From IMG/VR virus record IMGVR_UViG_3300005527_002139, positions 1 through 64,000 of that record: DNA of 64,000 nt. One strand, given 5' to 3'. Positions 9,048 through 17,425 of this stretch are shown piece after piece (position 1 is the stretch's first letter; the number at the start of each line of letters is the position of its first letter). Origin of the DNA: a virus. The position numbers were made by a program, and so were the translations under genes. Below the pieces are notes generated by a model. The model saw nothing but the letters and a program-made list of their open reading frames with translations. It searched no databases and was not told where the DNA came from.

Positions 9048-11271
9048 CTACTTGCTCCGTGACACATTCGAGTACAAACTCGTTGTTTCTGAAGTCGATG
9101 TTTACTTTTCCACCATTCTTCAACTCGCCAAACAACAGCTTGCGAGCCAAAGGACGTTTAATATCTTTGTCAATCACACGTTGTAGAGGACGAGCACCCA
9201 TCTTTTTATCAAATCCACGATCTACTAGTGCATCAAGTGATTCGTTTGTGATTGAAATTTCAACATTTTTATCAGCTACTTGAGCCTTAAGTTCAACTAA
9301 GAACTTGCCAACAACCTTCATCATTACTTCTTTAGTCAGTTTACCAAATGTAATAATACCATCTAATCGATTGCGGAACTCTGGACTAAAGAATTTCTTA
9401 AGCTCTTTGTCTTCGTATTCCTTGTCTTGACTGTCACCGAATCCTATATTATTCTTTTCAGCATCCTGTGCGCCCAAGTTAGTAGTTAAGATTAATACAC
9501 AGTTACGTGCATCAGCTTCTTTACCATTTGATCCAGTTATACGACCGTTGTCCATAATCTGTAATAGGATTGTGGCTACATCAGGATGTGCTTTTTCAAT
9601 CTCATCCAGCAACAGCACACAGTTAGGGTGTTCTTGTAATTTAGTAATTAGAATACCTGCGTTTTCTTCAAAGCCTACATAGCCTGGAGGTGAACCAATC
9701 AGTTTACTAACGCTGTGCTTTTCCTGATATTCACTCATGTCAAAGCGTACTAATTTTACACCAAGCTGTCCAGCAAGTTGTTTAGCAGTTTCTGTTTTAC
9801 CTGTACCAGTTGGACCCATGAATACAAAGCTACCAATTGGTTTGTTTTCTGGTTTTAGTCCAGCTTGTGCAACAAGAATCTTATCAACAATATTTTCAAT
9901 CGCGTTATCTTGGCCGTATACTTCTGCTTTTAAATTCTTTTCTAGATTTTCTAGATTAGAAGTTTCTTTCTCCATAACCTGTTCTGGAGGAAGATTTACT
10001 ACCTTAGCAAGTTCAAACTGTACTTCTTGTTCGCCTACGATTTTTTCTTTGACATCTTTTAGATTAAATCTAGAACACGCAAGATCGATCAAGTCAATAG
10101 CCTTATCTGGTAACTTCTTATCTGCTTGATACTTGACACTGAGCTTAACAGCAACTTCAATCGCTTCGTCTGTGATAGTTACTTTGTGATGATCTTCGTA
10201 GTACTTCTTAATACCACGTAAGATGTCTTTGGTTACTTCTGGAGTAGGCTCGTCAACAGTAACACGTTGGAATCTGCGCATCAACGCACGATCCTTTTCA
10301 AAGTACTTGCGATATTCTTCCCAAGTAGTACTTGCTACAACTTTGATGTTACCTTTGCTCAGTGCAGGCTTTAACATATTAGCAAGGTCATTAGCACTGT
10401 TGCCGCCACCTGCACCTGCACCGTTCATCATGTGAGCTTCGTCGATAAACATAATAGTTTTACCTTTGCTCTTTAATCCTGACAGTACAAGTTTAAAACG
10501 TTCTTCAAAGTCACCGCGATACTTAGAACCTGCAAGCATACTACCAATGTCCAGCATGTACACAGAGTAATCTTTTAAAAACGCTGGCACAGTACCTTCA
10601 ACGATATTGTATGCAAGACCTTCTGCAATAGCAGTCTTACCAACACCGGGCTCACCAACTAACAGTACGTTGTTCTTACTGCGTCTACCCAAAGCAAGAG
10701 CAATACTTTCAAGTTCGTCTGCACGACCAATCAATGGATCAATGCGTTTCTTTTTAACTTCGTCGTTAAGGTTAGTCGTAAATTGTCTCAGTGCCTTTTG
10801 AGCAACACCTGACACTTCTTCATCTTGTGTTTCAACTTCTAATTCATTGTTGATATAATCAGCAAACTTTTCTTTTTCAATACCTGCTTTTTCTGCATAG
10901 TATGCGGCATGACTTTTCTTTTCAGACAGTATACTAAGCAATACATCGCTCAGTTGAATCTCAGATCGTCCAGCAAACAATACTTGTGTAAATGCTCTAT
11001 TCAAACAGCGTTCAACTGACTGTGTTTTCTTTGGCTTATACTTTTCTGCTTCTGTTTTAATTTCTTCTAGATTATTTTTAAGATAATATTCTAGATTAGT
11101 TTTGATATAATCAACATCAGCACTAGCACCTTTTACTAGATTGTAAAAGTTTTCAGAGCACAACATTGCAAAAAGCAGATGCTCAAGGGTAACATATTCG
11201 TGCTTGAGTGCCTTAGCATCTTTAACAGCTTTATCAAAGACAAGTTGTAGTTCTTCTGATGGTTCAACCAT
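9034..11271 (-). CDS. clpA: ClpA-type AAA+ unfoldase
   Basis: A 745-residue Hsp100 ATPase. The order is a Clp N-domain (about 1-140), a first AAA module with Walker A GEPGVGKT and Walker B MFIDEAH, and a second module with GPTGTGKT and LLLDEIEKAHPDV, ending in the conserved ARPLQRVID segment. There is no ClpB-like middle coiled coil. The loop N-N-I-G-F-G-D before the second sensor is an IGF/L-type loop, which in ClpA and ClpX docks onto ClpP. The phage encodes its own ClpP at 63.1-63.7 kb. Start 11271 is preferred over an in-frame TTG at 11280 because AAGG lies ten bases upstream. Confidence 0.95.
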   Translation of the reverse strand: MVEPSEELQLVFDKAVKDAKALKHEYVTLEHLLFAMLCSENFYNLVKGASADVDYIKTNLEYYLKNNLEEIKTEAEKYKPKKTQSVERCLNRAFTQVLFAGRSEIQLSDVLLSILSEKKSHAAYYAEKAGIEKEKFADYINNELEVETQDEEVSGVAQKALRQFTTNLNDEVKKKRIDPLIGRADELESIALALGRRSKNNVLLVGEPGVGKTAIAEGLAYNIVEGTVPAFLKDYSVYMLDIGSMLAGSKYRGDFEERFKLVLSGLKSKGKTIMFIDEAHMMNGAGAGGGNSANDLANMLKPALSKGNIKVVASTTWEEYRKYFEKDRALMRRFQRVTVDEPTPEVTKDILRGIKKYYEDHHKVTITDEAIEVAVKLSVKYQADKKLPDKAIDLIDLACSRFNLKDVKEKIVGEQEVQFELAKVVNLPPEQVMEKETSNLENLEKNLKAEVYGQDNAIENIVDKILVAQAGLKPENKPIGSFVFMGPTGTGKTETAKQLAGQLGVKLVRFDMSEYQEKHSVSKLIGSPPGYVGFEENAGILITKLQEHPNCVLLLDEIEKAHPDVATILLQIMDNGRITGSNGKEADARNCVLILTTNLGAQDAEKNNIGFGDSQDKEYEDKELKKFFSPEFRNRLDGIITFGKLTKEVMMKVVGKFLVELKAQVADKNVEISITNESLDALVDRGFDKKMGARPLQRVIDKDIKRPLARKLLFGELKNGGKVNIDFRNNEFVLECVTEQVVEKV

Positions 11272-11773
11272 GTTGTGCAATCCTTTTTTCTATTTTAATT
11301 TGTTTTTTACGTGCTAAATCTAATTTTAGTTTCGATACTCTATCAACGAACTCAATCCCTTGAAGATGATCATATTCATGTAGGAAGCAACGAGCATCAA
11401 TATCGTATAGTTCTATTGTACACTCTTTTGCGTCTGTGTCAAGGTACTTGGCCACCAACCCCCTAGGTCTTTTTACATTCAAGAACAGCAACGGATGACT
11501 CAGACATCCTTCTGGACTAGCATCTGTATCTTCTGTTACTCTAAGTATAACAGGATTAATAACAGCGAACGGTTCTTTATTTTCTAGCAGATACGGTTTT
11601 ATAACAAATATTTGAGCATCTAGTGCAACTTGATTAGCACTAAGGCCTATACCGCCTTCGGCAATCATTAGCTCAATCATTTCTTTTTCTATTTGTTTAG
11701 CATCCAGTGTTTCAAAATCAAAAGCAGATACTGCTTTATCTAGCCAAGGATCCGGTGATTTAACTAATTGCAT
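11264..11773 (-). CDS. def: Peptide deformylase
   Basis: A 169-residue enzyme with all three family motifs: GGIGLSANQ (about 40-48), EGCLS (about 89), and HEYDH (about 130), whose Cys and two His bind the catalytic metal. It removes formyl from N-terminal methionine of new proteins. Phage forms are known from marine myoviruses, where they help maturation of host photosystem or phage proteins. The length is typical of phage deformylases, and no core residue is missing. It overlaps DnaJ upstream (14 bases) and ClpA downstream (8 bases). Confidence 0.96.
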   Translation of the reverse strand: MQLVKSPDPWLDKAVSAFDFETLDAKQIEKEMIELMIAEGGIGLSANQVALDAQIFVIKPYLLENKEPFAVINPVILRVTEDTDASPEGCLSHPLLFLNVKRPRGLVAKYLDTDAKECTIELYDIDARCFLHEYDHLQGIEFVDRVSKLKLDLARKKQIKIEKRIAQHG

Positions 11774-12554
11774 TTCTTATCTCTCTAATTTTGTTTAGCA
11801 TATCTTCGTCGTCTATTTTAGGAATTTCTGCTTCGACTGTTAGGAAAATTTTTCCACGTCTGCCTGTGTGTACATTTGGTGCGCCATAGTCGCTGATACT
11901 AAATGTTATTCCGTTTCTTGATGCTTTAGGAATTTTTAATTCTAATTGACGACCTTCTACAGTATTTACTATTATACTACATCCTAAGATTAAGTCAAGA
12001 GCGTTGACATTCTGTTTAGCATACAAGTCATCATCTTCTCTACGCCAAACAGGATGTGCTAGTATTTGTATTTTTACAAAAAGATTGCCGCGTTGTCCCG
12101 GCATAATATCATCGCCTAGCCCGCTGAATCGAATAGTGTCTCCGTGTCTAGCACCGGGTGGTATATCAATATTTACAGTTTCTTCCCTACCTGATCTTAA
12201 TCTATAGGCTGCTATTAATTTTTTACCAACAATTGAATCTACTAGATCTATTTTTGCTGCAATAGTAATGTCTGGGTTACGTCTTGTTCGACCACCAAAC
12301 ATCTGTGACATCATGTCAGAGAATGGATCGTTATTAAAGTCACCGGCTCTAAATCTAACCTGTGGTTGAGGATTGTCGTATTGCGCTCGTTGAGCTGGAT
12401 CGCCTAATACAGAATAGGCTTCGTTAATCTCTTTAAACTTAGCTTCGTCACCGCCTTTGTCAGGGTGATGTTGCATTGCAAGTTTTCGATATGCTCGCTT
12501 AATGTCATCTTGATTAGCAGATTTGGCAATGCCTAGTACAGAGTAATAATCCAT
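11760..12554 (-). CDS. dnaJ: DnaJ/CbpA-type co-chaperone
   Basis: A 264-residue protein. Residues 1-60 form a J domain with the HPD motif (MQHHPDKGG). A short Gly/Asp-rich linker follows, then two beta-rich C-terminal substrate-binding domains ([19 protein letters not shown] is the typical strand). The cysteine zinc finger of DnaJ is absent, so it is a class II (CbpA-like) J protein. It should recruit host DnaK to phage substrates. It is the first gene of a DnaJ, deformylase, ClpA overlapping set. Confidence 0.93.
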   Translation of the reverse strand: MDYYSVLGIAKSANQDDIKRAYRKLAMQHHPDKGGDEAKFKEINEAYSVLGDPAQRAQYDNPQPQVRFRAGDFNNDPFSDMMSQMFGGRTRRNPDITIAAKIDLVDSIVGKKLIAAYRLRSGREETVNIDIPPGARHGDTIRFSGLGDDIMPGQRGNLFVKIQILAHPVWRREDDDLYAKQNVNALDLILGCSIIVNTVEGRQLELKIPKASRNGITFSISDYGAPNVHTGRRGKIFLTVEAEIPKIDDEDMLNKIREIRNAIS

Positions 12555-12598
12555 ACTATTATATATCGCAATAAATTATATTAAGAGCGTAGCTTGGA

Positions 12599-13174
12599 TT
12601 ATACTGGGTCAGTAAATACCATTTGCTCGCCACGCATCATAATATTACTAACGCTTAAATCATTTACTCCACTACCATTATTGATGATATTGGCAATAAG
12701 GGAGATAGCCGGGATCAACCCTTTGTTAGCCGCTGCATAGGCAGCTAGTCCAGGATAACTTTCTTTTATTATTCTTGAGATGGTTCTAGCACTACTAGTG
12801 GGCCGGTCAGCTTCAATAGTAACTTCATTTATTACATCCTCTAACTTATCCAAAATAGGTTTGACCGCGGCTGAGGCAGGCGTGAGTTTTTCCATACGTA
12901 TTGCAAGTATGCCAGGAACAACTTTTACAGGCTTTGGGCTAATAAACTGTGGAATGAAAAGATTCTGTTGATTAGATCGACAAGCAGCTAACCATTCCAA
13001 ATAAGAAGTGTCGCTGGCTTTGAATGTTTTTAATACATAATCAAAGTCGGGGTGCCCCCACACAGTAGCGAAAGAACCACTGCCTAAAGCAGCAAAGCCT
13101 TTTTGTTGTAGAACATCTGTATAGGATGCTGTTGCCAAATCTTGCTTTACGCCGACTAATTCTGTTATTTTCAT
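12599..13174 (-). CDS. Protein-kinase-fold protein
   Basis: A 191-residue protein with remnants of a kinase fold in order: Gly-rich loop GSGSFATVW (about 32-40), a lysine in DYVLKTF, a catalytic-loop-like DLSVSNIM near 173, and a final F-T-D-P-V in place of DFG. The spacing is short and the activation segment ends at once, so this is a minimal or degenerate kinase. T4-like phages often carry such proteins with unknown substrate. The N-terminus MKITELVGV resembles the capsid-targeting leaders of other genes here. Confidence 0.7.
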   Translation of the reverse strand: MKITELVGVKQDLATASYTDVLQQKGFAALGSGSFATVWGHPDFDYVLKTFKASDTSYLEWLAACRSNQQNLFIPQFISPKPVKVVPGILAIRMEKLTPASAAVKPILDKLEDVINEVTIEADRPTSSARTISRIIKESYPGLAAYAAANKGLIPAISLIANIINNGSGVNDLSVSNIMMRGEQMVFTDPV

Positions 13175-13193
13175 TTAGTATTTACTCAGGTTA

Positions 13194-13898
13194 TTAACTG
13201 TTTCTCAACTTGGCTAATCCAAATAATTCAAATAACTTAAACCACATCCAGCCAATATCAAACTCAAACCAACGACGACTTAGTTTAGGGTTAGCAGGAT
13301 CCAAGTGATGATTATTGTGTAGTTCTTCACCACCAATTAGTATGCCCCAAGGCCCAACATTACGACTATGGTCTTTGGTTTCACCGTTACGATATCCCCA
13401 CCAGTGACCAATGCCATTAATAAATCCTGCGGCCCAGAATGGAATCCAGATCATCTGTACGCCCCATACTAGAAAACCCCATAGCCCAAATAATAACAAG
13501 TCTATGACTAACATTAAGAGAATGCCATGGCGGTGATATCTAGTATAGAAAACTTCAATACGATCTTTCGGAGTACCTGCACCATACTTAATAACCATTT
13601 GTGGATCTTTAGTAGCTTCGTGATATAAACTCCATCCACCTAGTAGTAATCGTTTAATACCAAAGATGTGAGGACTGTGTGGATCGCCTTCTACATCAGT
13701 TGATTGATGATGCTTGCGATGCACTGCTACCCATGCTTTAGTAGTCATTCCTGTGGTCATCCATAACCAAAATCTCATAAAATGACTTAGAATTGGATGA
13801 AACTCAATTCCTCTATGTGCCTGACTTCTATGCAAATACAGCGTAACACACACTATAGTAATGTGCGTCATTATTAGGATTGCTAAGATAATTTCCAA
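13194..13898 (-). CDS. Fatty-acid desaturase (acyl-CoA delta-9 type)
   Basis: A membrane diiron desaturase. The three histidine boxes are HRSQAH, HRKHH and HNNHH, in the order of the stearoyl-CoA/acyl-ACP desaturase family, with hydrophobic helices between them. It would place a double bond in host membrane lipids. The start is uncertain. A TTG at 13898 with GGAG seven bases upstream gives the N-terminus MEIILAILIMTHITI, the usual start of the family. The longer frame would run into the promoter of the opposite-strand gene. Confidence 0.88.
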   Translation of the reverse strand: MEIILAILIMTHITIVCVTLYLHRSQAHRGIEFHPILSHFMRFWLWMTTGMTTKAWVAVHRKHHQSTDVEGDPHSPHIFGIKRLLLGGWSLYHEATKDPQMVIKYGAGTPKDRIEVFYTRYHRHGILLMLVIDLLLFGLWGFLVWGVQMIWIPFWAAGFINGIGHWWGYRNGETKDHSRNVGPWGILIGGEELHNNHHLDPANPKLSRRWFEFDIGWMWFKLFELFGLAKLRNS

Positions 13899-13945
13899 AA
13901 TATTCTCCAAAAGATGTTGTGTCTGTGTAATAGTATATTTACCTG

Positions 13946-13974
13946 TTGACAGGTGAGCAAGAATATTGTATAAT
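13946..13974 (+). promoter_or_regulatory. Sigma70 promoter TTGACA-17-TATAAT
   Basis: A perfect consensus promoter: TTGACA at 13946-13951, a 17-base spacer, and TATAAT at 13969-13974. The seventh base after the -10 box is the A of the ATG at 13981, so the mRNA would be leaderless. Confidence 0.8.
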
Positions 13975-13980
13975 AGCATT

Positions 13981-14562
13981 ATGAAACGTAAACTTATACT
14001 CACAGACGCAGACGGAGTTCTACTAGATTGGGAATGGGCATTCTCAGTTTGGATGCAAGAACGAGGTTATACACTAACAGCGGATAATAAGAAAAGCTAT
14101 TATCTGCATCATCACTACAATGAATTAGAAGAAAAAGATGCTAAGAAAGTTGTTAAGACTTTTAATGAATCTGCAGCCATTGGCTTTCTTCCTGCACTTC
14201 GTGACAGTGCTTTCTATGTTAAACGACTGCACGAAGAACACGGATATCAATTCCGTGTTATTACAAGTTTGAGTCTAGATAAAAATGCACAGAAACTGCG
14301 TGAAATGAATTTACGCAAGATCTTTGGCAATGCTATTGAATCAGTTATTTGCTTAGACACAGGCGCAGATAAAGACAGTGCATTGGCTCCGTACAAGGAT
14401 AGTGGTATGTGGTGGATTGAAGACAAGCCGCAAAACGCAGATGTTGGACATGCGTTGGGATTAAAAAGTATTCTTATTGAGCATGGACATAACATGCACC
14501 ACGTTTGTGAATATAATATTGTTAAAAATTGGAAAGAGATTTACGAACTTGTTTTAGCTTAA
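13981..14562 (+). CDS. HAD-superfamily phosphatase-like protein
   Basis: A 193-residue protein with HAD motifs: DADGVLLDW (motif I, nucleophile D), VITSLS (motif II Ser), and the acidic WWIEDKP (motif IV). This resembles 5'-nucleotidase or deoxynucleotidase types, but the substrate cannot be told. The ATG at 13981 is preferred over an upstream in-frame TTG that lies inside the promoter. It is one of the few plus-strand genes and its end overlaps the next gene tail-to-tail. Confidence 0.82.
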   Translation: MKRKLILTDADGVLLDWEWAFSVWMQERGYTLTADNKKSYYLHHHYNELEEKDAKKVVKTFNESAAIGFLPALRDSAFYVKRLHEEHGYQFRVITSLSLDKNAQKLREMNLRKIFGNAIESVICLDTGADKDSALAPYKDSGMWWIEDKPQNADVGHALGLKSILIEHGHNMHHVCEYNIVKNWKEIYELVLA

Positions 14563-15183
14563 TAGTCTATTAACAAAATTTAATAATAATTGGTGATGTC
14601 GATTCTCGTGCCAGTGAGGCTGTAGATATTTTTTGTCGTACCACCACTGTTCACTTTCTGGATGGCATCCTATTACACCAATGCGTCCTTGTATAATAGC
14701 CATAGGATCACCGTTGCTATAGGTAGCCACAACATCCATATTATTACCAACAAATGCACAGCCGTCATAGAAATACATCCTTTCGTTAACACCTAACCAA
14801 TTCACTGGCATAGCTTTAGGATGGGGGCGTCTTGTGTCAGTGTTAGGTTGTTTGATGTACTGTACTGCTCTAACACCATCTAAGACATTAAGGTAGTCTC
14901 GATCTGCCCAGTATGCTCCCATGCATATTCCAAGAAATTTGCCTCCACTCTTTACAAAGTTTCTAACAGCGTCACAGTTCCATTTCATTAGAGTATCATA
15001 TCTATCGCTGTCACCGTAGCCTCCGGGAAAACATACGCAGTCTACATCATCAAAGAAGGTAGGTTCAACTTCGTCTCTAGAAAATAATTTAAAACTGTAG
15101 TGGGATGAAAGAGCTTTGATGATGCCGTTAGCAGAGTCCACGGCACAGATGGGTTGATGCAAAAATAATGCTATCTTTTTCAA
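14554..15183 (-). CDS. Class I glutamine-amidotransferase-like protein (BPL_N type)
   Basis: A 209-residue protein with the nucleophile elbow G-I-C-M-G-A-Y (about 94-100) and a late GCHPESE that supplies the His-Glu of the triad. The PGGYGDSDRY segment resembles the biotin-protein-ligase N-terminal/DJ-1-type family. It could be an amidase, protease or glutaminase; the partner synthetase is not seen nearby. It is convergent with the HAD gene, with a nine-base overlap. The 108-base upstream region is a GC-rich structured leader. Confidence 0.8.
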   Translation of the reverse strand: MKKIALFLHQPICAVDSANGIIKALSSHYSFKLFSRDEVEPTFFDDVDCVCFPGGYGDSDRYDTLMKWNCDAVRNFVKSGGKFLGICMGAYWADRDYLNVLDGVRAVQYIKQPNTDTRRPHPKAMPVNWLGVNERMYFYDGCAFVGNNMDVVATYSNGDPMAIIQGRIGVIGCHPESEQWWYDKKYLQPHWHENRHHQLLLNFVNRLLS

Positions 15184-15291
15184 CTTTAATCTTTATAAAG
15201 CTCACTTTCGAAGTCTACGGTAGCGAATCGCTTTCTCCGCGCCAGCAGCCGGCGCACACTTTCGGTAACTTAATACCGGTCCTAAGGTGTG
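15184..15291 (-). ncRNA. Structured leader or small RNA before the amidotransferase-like gene
   Basis: This short intergenic stretch is much richer in GC than its surroundings. Read on the minus strand it offers several helices in a row: CACAC...GTGTG enclosing CGGTA...TACCG, then GCGCC...GGCGC with a seven-base loop, then AGCG-att-CGCT. It lies directly after the nuclease stop and before the downstream start, so a riboswitch-like leader or a processed sRNA is possible. No known riboswitch consensus was recognised. Confidence 0.4.
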
Positions 15292-15738
15292 TTAGTTACA
15301 CCAACTTTGTTTAGCATCGCCGTAATACTCTCTAGCTAAACCGTTGGCAATTAATCCTTGTCGAATACTTTGTCCATTTACCAAGATGTCTCCCAATATA
15401 CGGCCACCAAACTTATCCCATCCATAGATAATAACCTGGTGCTTTGGGTGGGATTGTATGGCTTGAGTTGTAAATTTACTCGCCAGTTGCGCTCGCTGGT
15501 CTTCTTGTGGACATTGAGCTCTGTGTCCTTTTTCTGGGGTGTCAACGCCGTAGATTCTAACAGCAAGTTCAGGTTTGAGCGGGGCTGGTAGAAAGGGGGC
15601 GGCGATTACAATAGTATCGCCATCACTCACTCTAATAATTTGTGCATCATATGTTGCTGACTTAGTAGGCATTTTGCCTTGTGCAAAAGCCGGAACAGAT
15701 AATACTGTTGCTAATAAAAATACAAATAAACTTTTCAT
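15292..15738 (-). CDS. Secreted thermonuclease-like (SNase) nuclease
   Basis: A 148-residue protein. Residues 1-19 are a signal peptide (MKSLFVFLLATVLSVPAFA, then QG). The rest is a staphylococcal-nuclease fold: VSDGDTIVI, RIYGVDTPE (catalytic Arg and Asp), then WDKFGGRILGDI and QGLIANGLAREY. It would act in the periplasm or medium and could cut host or competing DNA during infection or at lysis. It lies downstream of the lysis cassette. Confidence 0.9.
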   Translation of the reverse strand: MKSLFVFLLATVLSVPAFAQGKMPTKSATYDAQIIRVSDGDTIVIAAPFLPAPLKPELAVRIYGVDTPEKGHRAQCPQEDQRAQLASKFTTQAIQSHPKHQVIIYGWDKFGGRILGDILVNGQSIRQGLIANGLAREYYGDAKQSWCN

Positions 15739-15750
15739 AATTTTCCTTTG

Positions 15751-15981
15751 TTAAACAACTTGAAGTAGACCATACACACCTGTAACCAGCATGGCTTTTA
15801 CAGCCATATCGTCTGCTTCATTGTCTAGTATATCTGTTCTGACTAAGTCTTGTAGTAATTCTTTATATTCATCAGGACTAATTTGTCCAGCGGAATACGC
15901 TTCTGATAGTTGCAATGCCATTTGAGCTCTTTGTTCTGCCCATGGACGACCACAACCAATTAGTGCTCTTAGTTCTTGCAT
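15751..15981 (-). CDS. Small unknown protein
   Basis: A 76-residue, mostly helical protein with one short hydrophobic C-terminal stretch (AMLVTGVYGLLQVV). It is spaced 12 bases before the nuclease gene and abuts the lipoprotein gene, so it belongs to the envelope/lysis operon. Function unknown. Confidence 0.7.
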   Translation of the reverse strand: MQELRALIGCGRPWAEQRAQMALQLSEAYSAGQISPDEYKELLQDLVRTDILDNEADDMAVKAMLVTGVYGLLQVV

Positions 15982-16371
15982 TTAGAATCTCCCTAATACT
16001 GCACTTGCAGACTTTTCAGACTGAAGTATCATTATTTTCTTTTTAATTTCACAGTAGGCTTTGGTGCCCTGTTTGTCAATACTGCGTTTATAAAAATCGT
16101 CAACAGTTTCTTTCATCGGTCCGATCAACTTACGAACATCCTGTTGACGTGATCCCTTGCTTTCACTATAAAGATCAAACCATTCTAGATGATCTTTAAT
16201 GCGTTTTACTTGTGGAGCATGATCTATATTGCAATCTAACTGTGCTACTGATTGACGTACATCAACGATTGCGCGGCTTTGATTATCATCCCAGAAGCTG
16301 GGTATCCAATTCTGTACAGTAGCACAGCCTGTTAATGATAAAGCAAGAACTGCGGCAGCTAAGATTCTCAT
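15982..16371 (-). CDS. Putative outer-membrane lipoprotein
   Basis: A 129-residue protein. The signal peptide MRILAAAVLALSLTGC has a clear lipobox (L-T-G-C). The mature part is charged with two further cysteines. Its start overlaps the stop of the upstream lipoprotein (TAATG). Position downstream of holin and spanins suggests an envelope role, such as lysis or superinfection effects. That is inference. Confidence 0.78.
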   Translation of the reverse strand: MRILAAAVLALSLTGCATVQNWIPSFWDDNQSRAIVDVRQSVAQLDCNIDHAPQVKRIKDHLEWFDLYSESKGSRQQDVRKLIGPMKETVDDFYKRSIDKQGTKAYCEIKKKIMILQSEKSASAVLGRF

Positions 16372-16682
16372 TACTTGCTCTTCTTAGCGTCTTCGATCTT
16401 AGTTCCTTCGAACTTTTCACGAACTTTGACTGTAGTACAAGTTTGTTTTGGTTTATTAGTTTTAGGATCCATTACAGGTTTTCCGTCTTTACCTTGTACA
16501 TCTAAGCAAACTTGTTTAGTTTTTGGAGCTTCTTTATTAGTATCCGCTGGAGCAGCCGGAGCAGTTGCGTTTGCTGTGGCTGCTGGTGTTGCTTGTGTTG
16601 CTTTTTTTGGTTCTTCTTTGGCGCAGGCTGCTGTACCAATAACCATCATACCTGCAAAAATTGCTGTTGTTAATAATTTCAT
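16371..16682 (-). CDS. Ala/Thr/Pro-rich putative lipoprotein
   Basis: A 103-residue protein with signal peptide MKLLTTAIFAGMMVIGTAAC and a lipobox-like T-A-A-C. An extended Ala-Thr-Pro linker (about 27-60) follows, then a lysine-rich domain with two cysteines. AAGGA lies before its ATG. It is probably a periplasmic tethered protein; role unknown. Confidence 0.72.
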   Translation of the reverse strand: MKLLTTAIFAGMMVIGTAACAKEEPKKATQATPAATANATAPAAPADTNKEAPKTKQVCLDVQGKDGKPVMDPKTNKPKQTCTTVKVREKFEGTKIEDAKKSK

Positions 16683-16683
16683 T

Positions 16684-16806
16684 TTATTTTTCCTTTTTAG
16701 CTAACATGGCTTGAACTTTTTCTTGTACGGCTTTTGCCCAGAAAGGTTGTGGAAAATTCCATCCTACAAATGCACCTACTGCTACCCATAATAATATATC
16801 TAACAT
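16684..16806 (-). CDS. Small membrane protein (40 aa)
   Basis: A 40-codon gene starting at 16806 with an excellent ribosome site (AAAGGAGATTTTAC before ATG). The N-terminal half is a transmembrane helix (MLDILLWVAVGAFVGW) and the C-terminal half is basic. It lies between the holin-like gene and a lipoprotein gene, so it may be a second holin or antiholin. The last ten bases provide the ribosome site of the next gene. Confidence 0.7.
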   Translation of the reverse strand: MLDILLWVAVGAFVGWNFPQPFWAKAVQEKVQAMLAKKEK

Positions 16807-16818
16807 GTAAAATCTCCT

Positions 16819-17157
16819 TTATAATTCTGGCTCAGTTGGTTGCACAGGCTTACGTAGCCCTGTTGGTGTTACTACAGTCTGAGCTGGTACTGTCGTAGCA
16901 TTCATTATTTTTTCTTGTCCTCTACTCCAAGCAGCAATGCCTAGTATAGCACCCATGGCCATGTGGAACAGGCCAGCGCCTTTAAGAGTAATAGGATCCC
17001 ATTGTGTAGATACCGTGCCTGAATATGCTGCCTGCGTAATTGACCATAGTATAGGAAACACAGCAAAGTCTAGAATACAAATAAACATGTAGGTCCAGCC
17101 CATAGCAGGACGCCATTTTCTATTCATCCAATCTTCGTGTACAGTTGATCCTGACAT
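16819..17157 (-). CDS. Holin-like membrane protein
   Basis: A 112-residue protein. The N-terminus, HEDWMNRKWRPAMGWTYM, and the following hydrophobic helix match phage holins of the two-to-three-helix family. A second helix lies at about 65-80. The tail is polar and proline rich. It sits between the spanin-like pair and the small membrane gene, downstream of the endolysin. It probably makes the inner-membrane hole that triggers lysis. Confidence 0.78.
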   Translation of the reverse strand: MSGSTVHEDWMNRKWRPAMGWTYMFICILDFAVFPILWSITQAAYSGTVSTQWDPITLKGAGLFHMAMGAILGIAAWSRGQEKIMNATTVPAQTVVTPTGLRKPVQPTEPEL

Positions 17158-17158
17158 T

Positions 17159-17425
17159 TTATTTTACTGCCTTGTCGTAAATTTCTTTTTGACGTTTGTG
17201 CCATTCAACCATAGCTTCAATTTTTACACGGCATTCGTAATAAGTTCCGTAGTTTTGAACTACACTGTCAAGAAGTTTACTTAATTCAGGCGACTTTTCT
17301 GCTTGTTTAAGTTCTGGGCAAGGATCTGCAATTTCTTGCGGTAGTTCAGGAAATGTTGGCGGCTTTGTTATGGACAAACATCCTGTTAATAAAACCGCAG
17401 GAAGCAACATTAGAAGTTTTTTCAT
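17159..17425 (-). CDS. Rz1-like outer spanin lipoprotein
   Basis: An 88-residue protein. The signal peptide MKKLLMLLPAVLLTGC has a strong lipobox, followed by a proline-rich start of the mature part (ITKPPTFPELPQ), typical of outer-membrane spanins. Two more cysteines and a charged helix follow. Its ATG overlaps the end of the upstream inner-spanin-like gene by ATGA. The pair would join the two membranes at the last lysis step. Confidence 0.75.
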   Translation of the reverse strand: MKKLLMLLPAVLLTGCLSITKPPTFPELPQEIADPCPELKQAEKSPELSKLLDSVVQNYGTYYECRVKIEAMVEWHKRQKEIYDKAVK

